Below, piece after piece: positions 25,919 through 33,270 of a stretch of DNA of 44,770 nucleotides (position 1 is the first letter of the stretch; each line of letters opens with the position of its first letter). The DNA lies in NCBI GenBank assembly GCA_902764415.1, contig CACWVU010000021.1:1-44770 (forward strand), in the 5' to 3' direction. This stretch comes from an uncultured bacterium (GTDB lineage Bacteria > Verrucomicrobiota > Kiritimatiellia > RFP12 > UBA1067). A model generated the notes under the pieces. That model was not told the origin of the DNA. It searched no databases and saw nothing but the letters and a program-made list of their open reading frames with translations. A program made the position numbers and the translations under genes.

Positions 25919-27811
25919 ATGGAGAAGAAGACCTGCGAGTTCAAGGCCGAGATCGCCGAGATGCTCGACCTCGTAGTCAATTCGCTTTATTCGAAGAAGG
26001 AGATATTCCTGCGCGAGCTGGTGTCCAACGCCTCGGACGCGATCGACCGGGCGAAGTTCCTCGCCCTCACCGACAAGTCGATCGCCGCCGACTCGCCGGA
26101 GTGGAAGATCCAGATCGCGGCGAACGCGTCCGAGCGCACGCTCACCGTCTCCGACAACGGTATCGGCATGGACGCGGAGGAGCTGGAGAAGAGCCTCGGC
26201 ACCATCGCGAGCTCGGGCACCAAGAAGTTCCGCGAGATGCTCAAGGAGAAGGGCGGGGACTCGCTCCCCGAGCTGATCGGACAGTTTGGCGTCGGCTTCT
26301 ACGCCGCGTTCATGGTCGCCGACCGGGTGACGGTGGAGACCCGCAAGCGCGGCGGCGACGCGTCGTTCAAGTGGGAGTCGGACCTTTCCGGCTCGTATTC
26401 CGTCTCCGACGGCGAGCGCGACTTCCCCGGCACTTCGGTGACGCTGCATCTGCGGGAGGACCAGGCCGAGTACCTCGACTACTGGCGCGTCTCCGAGCTG
26501 ATCCGCAAGTATTCCGACTTCATCGCCTATCCCGTCACCTTCCGCCGCGTCGACGTTCCGGCCGACGAGAAGGAGGAGGACCGCAAGGCGCGCGAGGAGC
26601 GCGAGGCGAAGCCGCTCAACACGATGGTCGCGCTCTGGAAGCGTCCGAAGAAGGACGTGAAGGACTCCGAGTACGCCGAGTTCTACCGCCACCTCACCCA
26701 CGACTGGGAGGAGCCGTTCGAGACGATTCCGTTCTCCGGCGAGGGCGCGGTCGAGTTCAAGGCGCTCCTGTTCCTGCCGAAGAAGGCCACGATGGACCTC
26801 TACATGCCCGACCGCAAGCGCGGGCTTTCGCTCTACGTCAGGAACGTCTTCATCGGCGACGACATCGAGATGCTGCTCCCCAGCTATCTGCGCTTCGTCC
26901 GCGGCGTCGTCGACTCCTCCGACCTGCCGCTCAACGTCTCGCGCGAGATGCTGCAGGACGACGCGGTGATCCGCAAGATCAAGGACGCCGTCGCGACCAA
27001 GGTGATCTCCGTCCTGGAGGAGATGAAGAAGAAGGACCCGAAGCGCTACGACGAGTTCTACGGCGCGTTCGGCAGCCTGCTCAAGGAGGGCGTCCACGTC
27101 GACTACGCGCGCGCCGACCGGCTGAAGAAGCTTCTGAAGTACCCGACCGCGCGCGGCGAGGCCGGCAAGACGGTGTTTCTCGAGGACTACGTCAAGGACA
27201 TGCCGTCCTCGCAGAAGGACATCTACTACATCCTCGCCGAGCGCGAGGCGGACGCGCGCCGCTCGCCGGTGATCGAATCCGCCCGCAAGCACGGGTGCGA
27301 CGTCCTTCTCTGGTGCGACCCTGTGGACGAGTATCTCGTCGAGTCGCTGCGCGAGTTCGACGGCCACAAGTTCGTCGACGTCGGCCGCGGCGACGTGGCG
27401 TTCGGCACCGAGGAGGAGCAGAAGGCGGAGAAGGAGGCGTCCGACAAGGCCGCCGGCGACCTGAAGCCGCTCCTCGAGGCGGTGAAGAAGGCACTCGGCG
27501 ACCGCGTCAGCGAAGTGCGGCTCTCCACCCGCCTCACCGACTCGCCGTGCTGCCTCGTCAGCCAGGAGCACGCGCTGCCGCCGTCGATGGTGCGCATGAT
27601 GCGGGCGATGAAGCAGGACGTCCCGGAGGAGAAGCGCATCCTCGAGCTCAACGCGTCGCATCCGCTGGTCGAGAAGATGAAGGGTCTCGAGGGCGCCGCG
27701 CTCGCCGACATGGCCTCGCTCCTCTACGACGGCGCGCTGATCGCCGAGGGCTCGCCCGTGGCCGACGGCGCCGCGTTCGCCAAGCGCCTCTCCGACCTTT
27801 TGCTCAAGTAG
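25919..27811 (+). CDS. htpG: Chaperone HtpG (Hsp90)
   Basis: 630 residues from the ATG at 25919, preceded by a purine-rich GAGGAAGAGGGAAG. The GHKL ATPase motifs are LRELVSNASDAIDRAKF, DNGIGMDAEELEKSLG and GQFGVGFYAAFMVADRV. The middle and C-terminal dimerisation domains are of normal length. It is an ATP-dependent chaperone of the cytoplasm. A short Cys/His-repeat gene follows after 17 nt with its own ribosome binding site and no terminator, so the two are probably co-transcribed. Confidence 0.97.
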   Translation: MEKKTCEFKAEIAEMLDLVVNSLYSKKEIFLRELVSNASDAIDRAKFLALTDKSIAADSPEWKIQIAANASERTLTVSDNGIGMDAEELEKSLGTIASSGTKKFREMLKEKGGDSLPELIGQFGVGFYAAFMVADRVTVETRKRGGDASFKWESDLSGSYSVSDGERDFPGTSVTLHLREDQAEYLDYWRVSELIRKYSDFIAYPVTFRRVDVPADEKEEDRKAREEREAKPLNTMVALWKRPKKDVKDSEYAEFYRHLTHDWEEPFETIPFSGEGAVEFKALLFLPKKATMDLYMPDRKRGLSLYVRNVFIGDDIEMLLPSYLRFVRGVVDSSDLPLNVSREMLQDDAVIRKIKDAVATKVISVLEEMKKKDPKRYDEFYGAFGSLLKEGVHVDYARADRLKKLLKYPTARGEAGKTVFLEDYVKDMPSSQKDIYYILAEREADARRSPVIESARKHGCDVLLWCDPVDEYLVESLREFDGHKFVDVGRGDVAFGTEEEQKAEKEASDKAAGDLKPLLEAVKKALGDRVSEVRLSTRLTDSPCCLVSQEHALPPSMVRMMRAMKQDVPEEKRILELNASHPLVEKMKGLEGAALADMASLLYDGALIAEGSPVADGAAFAKRLSDLLLK

Positions 27812-27828
27812 ACCTGAAAGGAGAACAA

Positions 27829-28086
27829 ATGAGCTCTCAATGCAGATACTGCGGTTCGACAAGCTACGGCTTCGGCTGCCCCCACAGCCCCACGAAGAAA
27901 CACGAGCACCGCGACGACGAGAAGCACTGCGAATACTGCGGCTCGTCAAGCTACGGCTTCGGCTGCCCCCACAGCCCGACAAAGAAGCACCGCCACGGCA
28001 TCGGCGCCAACAAGTGCATCTGGTGCGGATCCTCCTCCACCGGCTTTGGCTGCCCCCACAGCCCGACGAAGAAGCACGAGAGATAG
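27829..28086 (+). CDS. Small protein of three zinc-ribbon-like Cys/His repeats
   Basis: 85 residues, almost entirely three copies of a 29-residue unit: C-x2-C-G-S, then YGFGCPHSPTKKH. Each unit offers two cysteines in CxxC, a third cysteine, and two histidines, a plausible zinc site. The linkers (EHRDDEK, RHGIGANK) are polar and histidine-containing. The third copy reads STGFGCPHSPTKKHER. AAAGGAG precedes the ATG. I do not know a characterised function, although similar repeated mini-proteins occur in other prokaryotes. Linkage to htpG and a cysteine desulfurase suggests metal or redox homeostasis, which is only an inference. Confidence 0.85.
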   Translation: MSSQCRYCGSTSYGFGCPHSPTKKHEHRDDEKHCEYCGSSSYGFGCPHSPTKKHRHGIGANKCIWCGSSSTGFGCPHSPTKKHER

Positions 28087-28110
28087 ACGGATCAGCGGGG
28101 CGGCGATATT

Positions 28111-28119
28111 TGGTATAAT
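28111..28119 (+). promoter_or_regulatory. Extended -10 promoter of the cysteine desulfurase operon
   Basis: TGGTATAAT, nine bases before the ATG at 28129. No ribosome binding site or -35 is visible, so a leaderless message is predicted. Confidence 0.8.
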
Positions 28120-28128
28120 ACACAACCT

Positions 28129-29313
28129 ATGGAGCGGACGGTATATCTCGACAACAACGCCACCACCCGGGTCGCGCCCGAGGTGCGCGACGTGATGCTG
28201 CCGTTTTTCTGCGACCTCTACGGCAACCCCAGCTCGATGCACGCCTTCGGCGGCAAGGTGGCGCGCTTCGTCAAGCGCGCGCGCGAGGAGGTGGCGAGGT
28301 TCTTGAACGCCGACCCGGACGAAGTGGTCTTCACCGGCTGCGCCACCGAGTCGGACAACGCGGCGATCCGCGGCGCGGCGGACTGGTTCGGCCGCGAGCT
28401 CAAGGTGATTACCACCGCGGTTGAGCACCCAGCCGTGCTCCAGCCGGTGCGTCGATTGAAGGCGCTCGGCCACGAGACGGTGGAGCTGGGCGTGGACGGC
28501 CTCGGCAACCTCGACCTCGACGCTCTCCGCCGCGAGCTCGCGTCCAAGGGACCGAAGCTCGTCTCCGTGATGTGGGCGAACAACGAGACTGGCGTCGTCT
28601 TCCCGATGGAGGAAATCGCCCAGATCTGCCGCGAGCACGGGGCGATCCTCCACACCGATGCGGTGCAGGTGGCGGGCAAGTTGCCGGTGGACGTCAGGAA
28701 GGTGCCGGTGGACATGCTTTCGATGTCCGGCCACAAGTTCCACGCGCCGAAGGGGATTGGCATCATGTATGTCCGCGGCGGAACGAAGGCGAAGCCGTTC
28801 ATGCTCGGCGGCCACCAGGAGCGCGGCCGCCGCGCCGGCACGGAGAACGTCCCCTACATCATGGGCCTCGCCAAGGCGTGCGAGATGGCGCGGCTCGGCA
28901 TGGCCGCGGAGGGCGAGCGCCTCGGGCGGCTCCGCGACCGGCTTGAGCAGGGCATCCTCGCCACCTGCCCGGACGTGCGCGTTAACGGCGACAGGTCGCG
29001 TCGGCTCCCGAACACGCTCAACGTGAGCTTCGAGTACGTCGAGGGCGAGGCAATCGCCTACCGTCTGAGCGACCTCGGCATCTGCATCTCGACCGGGTCT
29101 GCCTGCGCGAGCGGCTCGCTCGACCCGAGCCACGTCATCCGCGCGATGGGGGTGCCGTTCACCGCGGTCCACGGCTCGGTCAGGTTCTCGCTCTCGCGCT
29201 ACACCACCGACGAGGACATCGACTACGCGCTCAGTCACATCGGTCCGGTGATCCGCGGCCTGCGGGAGCTTTCCCCGTTCGGCCCGGGCAGCGACGTAAC
29301 CACCTATTCCTGA
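28129..29313 (+). CDS. Cysteine desulfurase, NifS/IscS family
   Basis: 394 residues. It is a PLP enzyme that moves sulfur from cysteine for Fe-S clusters or tRNA thiolation. YLDNNATTRVAPEV opens the protein. The PLP lysine is K203 in MSGHKFHAPKG. The catalytic cysteine is C326 in STGSACASGSLDPSHV, the NifS/IscS-type loop with its downstream HV motif. There is no scaffold (IscU/NifU) gene nearby, so its role cannot be narrowed. It begins a unit with the HMA-like lipoprotein, htpX and perhaps further genes. Confidence 0.95.
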   Translation: MERTVYLDNNATTRVAPEVRDVMLPFFCDLYGNPSSMHAFGGKVARFVKRAREEVARFLNADPDEVVFTGCATESDNAAIRGAADWFGRELKVITTAVEHPAVLQPVRRLKALGHETVELGVDGLGNLDLDALRRELASKGPKLVSVMWANNETGVVFPMEEIAQICREHGAILHTDAVQVAGKLPVDVRKVPVDMLSMSGHKFHAPKGIGIMYVRGGTKAKPFMLGGHQERGRRAGTENVPYIMGLAKACEMARLGMAAEGERLGRLRDRLEQGILATCPDVRVNGDRSRRLPNTLNVSFEYVEGEAIAYRLSDLGICISTGSACASGSLDPSHVIRAMGVPFTAVHGSVRFSLSRYTTDEDIDYALSHIGPVIRGLRELSPFGPGSDVTTYS

Positions 29314-29333
29314 ACACAGAAGGGAGCAGCAAG

Positions 29334-29645
29334 ATGAGAAGTGCGATTGTGCTGGCATTGTTCGCCGCGCTGGCCGCCCTCGGCGGCTGCCGCCGCGAGG
29401 ACGTGCGCGAGATGACGGTGCTGATGCCGGAGCTCAAGGAGGCGGACCGCGCGAAGGTGGCGGAGTCGCTCGCGAAGTACCAGGGGGTGCTGAAGGACTC
29501 CTATGTCTGGGATATGGCCGCGAAGACGCTGACGCTCAAGTACGACTCGATGAAGATCGCCCAGGCGAACATCCGCTACGCGATCGACGAGGCCGGGGTG
29601 AAGGTGTCCTTCCCCGAGAAGACCGACGACCGCGCCGGCCACTGA
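29334..29645 (+). CDS. Small lipoprotein with HMA-like ferredoxin fold
   Basis: 103 residues. The N-terminus is a lipoprotein signal with lipobox LGGC, Cys at about residue 19. The rest (about residues 25-95: MTVLMPELKEADRAKVAESL, then YVWDMAAKTLTLKYD and IRYAIDEAGVKV) follows the beta-alpha-beta-beta-alpha-beta pattern of heavy-metal-associated (HMA) domains. It lacks the metal-binding CxxC. The fold is inferred, and it may bind something other than a metal ion. AGGGAG precedes the ATG. It lies between the cysteine desulfurase and htpX. Confidence 0.6.
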   Translation: MRSAIVLALFAALAALGGCRREDVREMTVLMPELKEADRAKVAESLAKYQGVLKDSYVWDMAAKTLTLKYDSMKIAQANIRYAIDEAGVKVSFPEKTDDRAGH

Positions 29646-29676
29646 TCACACCCGTCAACGGAGGCAAAGTACAGCC

Positions 29677-30555
29677 ATGAAGCGCATATTCCTCTTCCTC
29701 GTCACCAACATCGCGGTGCTGCTCACGCTTGTCGTCGTGTCGCAGCTCATCTTCGCGTTCTTCGGCGCCGACCTCGAGAAGCAGCTCGGCGCGGAATACG
29801 CGGATCTCCTGATCTTCGCCGTAGTCTACGGCTTCGTCGGCTCGATCATCTCGCTGCTGCTCTCCAAGCAGATGGCCAAGTTCGCCTGCGGGGCGAAGAC
29901 CATCGACGGCAGCGAGGGCGAGGCCGAGCGCTGGCTGGTGGCGACGGTGGAGGACCTCGCCCGGCGCGCGAACGTGCGCATGCCCGAGGTGGCGATCTAT
30001 CCCGGCGCGGCGAACGCCTTCGCGACCGGCGCGTTCAAGAACCACGCGCTCGTCGCCGTCTCGACGGACATCATGGGCCAGATGACCAAGGAGGAGCTCA
30101 AGGCGGTGCTCGGCCACGAGATGAGCCACGTCGCGAACGGCGACATGGTGACGCTTACCCTGGTCCAGGGCGTCCTCAACGCGTTCGTCCTCTTCTTCTC
30201 GCGGGTGCTGGCCTCGGTGCTTTCCGGCGGCAAGGGCAACCGCCGCGGCAACGGCGGCGCATACGTCCTCTTCGCGGTCGTGCTGCAGGTCGGGCTCGGC
30301 ATCCTCGCCTCGCTGGTGGTGTTCGCGTTCTCGCGGCGGCGCGAGTACGCGGCGGACGCGGGCAGCGCGCGGCTCCTGGGCACGCCCGGGCCGATGATCG
30401 CGGCGCTCCGCCGGCTCGGGAACCTGCAGCCCGGCGTCCTCCCTGACTCGCTCAAGGCGTTCGGCGTGGCGTCGAAGCGCGGCACTTCCATCTGGTCGAC
30501 GCACCCGTCGATCGATGACCGCATCGAGGCGCTCCAGAACCTGCCTCCGTGCTGA
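29677..30555 (+). CDS. htpX: Membrane zinc protease HtpX (M48)
   Basis: 292 residues. Two N-terminal TM helices (7-30 and 42-62) are followed by the catalytic domain with HEXXH in LGHEMSHVANGD. Two more TM segments (about 165-190 and 200-220) precede the third zinc ligand, the E in SRRREYAADAGSARLLG. HtpX degrades misfolded membrane proteins. Its place after the chaperone block fits a protein quality-control role. The start has GGAGG somewhat far upstream. The stop overlaps the next ATG (TGATG). Confidence 0.96.
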   Translation: MKRIFLFLVTNIAVLLTLVVVSQLIFAFFGADLEKQLGAEYADLLIFAVVYGFVGSIISLLLSKQMAKFACGAKTIDGSEGEAERWLVATVEDLARRANVRMPEVAIYPGAANAFATGAFKNHALVAVSTDIMGQMTKEELKAVLGHEMSHVANGDMVTLTLVQGVLNAFVLFFSRVLASVLSGGKGNRRGNGGAYVLFAVVLQVGLGILASLVVFAFSRRREYAADAGSARLLGTPGPMIAALRRLGNLQPGVLPDSLKAFGVASKRGTSIWSTHPSIDDRIEALQNLPPC

Positions 30556-31037
30556 TGGACATCGTCTACGAATGGATTGGCTGGATTCTGATTGCGATTG
30601 GAGCCGTCGGCTGCTTTCTGCCGGTGCTGCCCGGCCCGCCGATCGCGTACGCGGCGCTTTTCCTCGCGCTGGCGCGCGGTGACCACTCGTCGCCCGGCGT
30701 CGCTGCGCTTGTCGTTGCCGGCGCGGTCACGGCGGCGGTGCTGGTGCTTGACTGGATCGTGCCGACGCTGGGGGCGAAGAAGTTCAACTGCTCGCGCGTC
30801 GGGATGCTCGGTTGTTTCATCGGCACGATCGTCGGTCTCTTCTTCCTCCCGCTCGGCGTCGTCCTGGGGCCGTTTCTCGGCGCGCTCGCCGGGGAGTTGC
30901 TCTCCGGCAAGCCGTTCGGGCGGTCGCTCAAGGGTGCGTTCGGCGCATTTCTCGGATATTTGTGCGGCGTGGCGCTGAAGGTCGCCTGCTGCGGATTCAT
31001 CGCCTACCAGTTCTGGACGGCGGTTCACGGCTCGTAG
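30555..31037 (+). CDS. DUF456 membrane protein
   Basis: About 160 residues from the ATG at 30555, which overlaps the htpX stop by one base; a GTG at 30549 is possible. Four hydrophobic segments and the motif FLPVLPGPPIAYAALFLALA, with FLGALAGELLSG, fit DUF456. The function of this family is unknown. It is co-transcribed with htpX and with the following transporter (4-nt gap). Confidence 0.9.
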   Translation: MDIVYEWIGWILIAIGAVGCFLPVLPGPPIAYAALFLALARGDHSSPGVAALVVAGAVTAAVLVLDWIVPTLGAKKFNCSRVGMLGCFIGTIVGLFFLPLGVVLGPFLGALAGELLSGKPFGRSLKGAFGAFLGYLCGVALKVACCGFIAYQFWTAVHGS

Positions 31038-31041
31038 CTGC

Positions 31042-32370
31042 ATGAGTTCCGATCCGGCCAGCGGGGCGAAGTTTAGCGTCGGAAGCGTCACGCGCTTCTA
31101 CGTGCCGCTGCTGCTGCAGGGGTTCTCGCAGTCGCTCGCGTATCCGCTTGTCGCCGGCATCGTCACGCACGGCGAACATGGCGTCGACGCGCTCACTGCC
31201 TTCAGCCAGGGTCAGATGGTCATGTTCATGATCGGCGCGATCGGCGGCGGGCTCATCACCACCGGACTCGTCTTCGCGAAGACCTGGATGGGCTACGTCG
31301 CCTTCAAGCGGCTCAACACGCTGATGATGTCCGCGCTCCTGGCGGTCCAGTGCGTTGCCGCGCTGCCGCCGTTCTCGGACTGGCTGTTCTCGGGGCTCTT
31401 CGCGCTGCCGCCGGAGCTCGCCGAGATCGCGTCGCGCACGCTCCTCTATGGCGTGGTGATGAACGGGTTCTTCTTCCTCCGGAACGTCCCGATGGTCGTC
31501 CTCTTCGACAACCTCGAAAGCGCGAAGGCGAACTATGCGACGTTCATCCGTCTGGTCGTGACCTTCGCGCTTGCCGTCGCCTTTCCGCAGATGGGCCTGG
31601 TCGGGCCGTGGTGGGGGCTCGCGGCGCTGACCTTCGGCGTCGGCATGGAGCTCGTCGCCACCTGGCTCTATGCGCGGCCATACGTCGCGCGGCTCCCCAA
31701 CCGGCCGCAGTCCGAAGGCGCGCCGTCGCTTCCGAGCATCCCCCGCCTTACGCTCGAGCAGTTCCGCTTCACGCTTCCGCTTTCGCTCGGCGGCTTCCTG
31801 CTGATGCTCTCTCCGCTCGTCATCGCCGCCTTCGTCGGCAGGACGGCCGACGCCAACGACATGCTCGCCATCCACTATGTCACCATCGGCGTCGCGAACC
31901 CTGTGGCGTTCGCCGCGCTCCGCATGCAGACGGTGGCGATCAAGTTCCCGCCGGAGTACGCCGGCGACAGGCGCCTGCTCGCGTATGCAGTTGCCGCGGG
32001 ACTTCTCCTCGGCGTCGTGCCGCTCGTGTTCTCGACCCCGCTCGTCGGCGGCTGGTACTTCGGCACCTACCAGAACGTTCCGCCGCGCATCGTCGGGACG
32101 GCGCGCCTCGCCATCGGGATCTATTCGCTCATCGCCGTCATCCACGCGGTCCGAGCGCGCGTGGAGGGACTCGCCGCGCTGGCGAAACGACCGAAGGCGA
32201 TAATGGCCGGGCAGATCGCCTACACCGCGTCGCTCTTCACGGTCTGCTCCATTCTCCTTCCCCTTGGCGTCCCGGGCTGGGCGATGGCCGTCACCGCGAT
32301 CTTCATCGCCCCCGTCTGCGTCACCGCCACCATCTACGCGGTGCTCATGTCCGGGAGGCGGCCGCTGTGA
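31042..32370 (+). CDS. MOP-superfamily (MATE/ANKH-like) multi-pass transporter
   Basis: 442 residues with about 12 TM helices. The opening FYVPLLLQGFSQSLAYPLVA and GGGLITTGLVFAKTWMGYVA resemble ANKH- or MATE-like members of the MOP flippase/exporter superfamily. The exact branch and substrate are uncertain; lipid-linked sugar, nucleotide or drug export are possibilities. No motif decides it. Its stop overlaps the GTG of the radical SAM gene (GTGA). Confidence 0.7.
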   Translation: MSSDPASGAKFSVGSVTRFYVPLLLQGFSQSLAYPLVAGIVTHGEHGVDALTAFSQGQMVMFMIGAIGGGLITTGLVFAKTWMGYVAFKRLNTLMMSALLAVQCVAALPPFSDWLFSGLFALPPELAEIASRTLLYGVVMNGFFFLRNVPMVVLFDNLESAKANYATFIRLVVTFALAVAFPQMGLVGPWWGLAALTFGVGMELVATWLYARPYVARLPNRPQSEGAPSLPSIPRLTLEQFRFTLPLSLGGFLLMLSPLVIAAFVGRTADANDMLAIHYVTIGVANPVAFAALRMQTVAIKFPPEYAGDRRLLAYAVAAGLLLGVVPLVFSTPLVGGWYFGTYQNVPPRIVGTARLAIGIYSLIAVIHAVRARVEGLAALAKRPKAIMAGQIAYTASLFTVCSILLPLGVPGWAMAVTAIFIAPVCVTATIYAVLMSGRRPL

Positions 32371-33203
32371 CGCCGGCAGTCTGCAACACCTGTCCGCGCC
32401 GCTGCCGGCTTGCCGACGGTGCGGTGGGGTTCTGCTGCGCGCGCCGGGCCGAGGGCGGCCGCGTCGTCGCGGCGAACTACGGCAAGGTCACGTCGATTGC
32501 GCTTGACCCGATCGAGAAGAAGCCGATAGCGTTCTTCCATCCGGGGGAGAACGTGCTTTCGGTCGGGAGCTTCGGGTGCAACCTTCGGTGCCCGTTCTGC
32601 CAGAACGACTCCATCTCGCAGCATGGCGAGGACGGCGTCCAGTTCCAGGTCGCGACGCCCGGCGAGCTGGCGGAACTGGCGCTCAGGACCAAGCGCGGGC
32701 GCGGCAACCTCGGCCTTGCCTACACCTACAACGAGCCGCTGGTCGGATGGGAGTTCGTGCGCGACTGCGCGCGCGAGGTGCACGCCCGGGGGATGCTCAA
32801 CGTCCTCGTCTCCAACGGCTGCGCCGAGGCGTCGGTCGTCGAGGAGCTGGCGCCGCTCGTCGACGCGGCGAACATCGACCTGAAGGGTCCGTCGCAGGAA
32901 TACTACGACTGGGTCGGCGGCGATTTCGCCGCGGTCTGCCGCACGATCAAGACGTTTCACGCCGCCGGGTGCCACGTCGAGGTGACGACGCTCGTTGTGC
33001 CGGGGCGGAACGACCGCGACGAGGACATCGACGCCGTCGCGGCGTTCATCGCTTCCGTCTCGCCGGAGATTCCGCTCCACGTAACGCGCTTTTTCCCGCG
33101 GTTCCAGCTCACTGGCTCCGCGCCGACGTCCGTCGCGGCGGTGCGTCGCCTCGCCGCCGTCGCCCGCCGCCGCCTCTCCCGCGTCCTCGTCGGGAACTGC
33201 TGA
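32367..33203 (+). CDS. amrS: AmmeMemoRadiSam-system radical SAM enzyme
   Basis: 278 residues from a GTG with GGGAGG 8 nt upstream. The Fe-S cluster motif is GCNLRCPFCQN (CxxxCxxC). A second cysteine set near the N-terminus (VCNTCPRRCRLADG, then GFCCAR) matches the AmrS subfamily, found near AMMECR1 and Memo proteins. The reaction is not firmly known. The two partner genes are not in the window. LAYTYNEPLVGWEFV and NIDLKG are family-typical. Confidence 0.88.
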   Translation: MTPAVCNTCPRRCRLADGAVGFCCARRAEGGRVVAANYGKVTSIALDPIEKKPIAFFHPGENVLSVGSFGCNLRCPFCQNDSISQHGEDGVQFQVATPGELAELALRTKRGRGNLGLAYTYNEPLVGWEFVRDCAREVHARGMLNVLVSNGCAEASVVEELAPLVDAANIDLKGPSQEYYDWVGGDFAAVCRTIKTFHAAGCHVEVTTLVVPGRNDRDEDIDAVAAFIASVSPEIPLHVTRFFPRFQLTGSAPTSVAAVRRLAAVARRRLSRVLVGNC

Positions 33204-33230
33204 GTGCGCGACGCATGGCCGGGGAGGATG

Positions 33231-33239
33231 TGGTATAAT
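33231..33239 (+). promoter_or_regulatory. Extended -10 promoter of the esterase-VanX gene
   Basis: TGGTATAAT. The start should be near 33246, giving a leader of about 25 nt containing GGAG before the ATG at 33271. This unit is not leaderless. Confidence 0.7.
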
Positions 33240-33270
33240 ATGCTGACAACCTTGGATGGAGATTGAAGAC

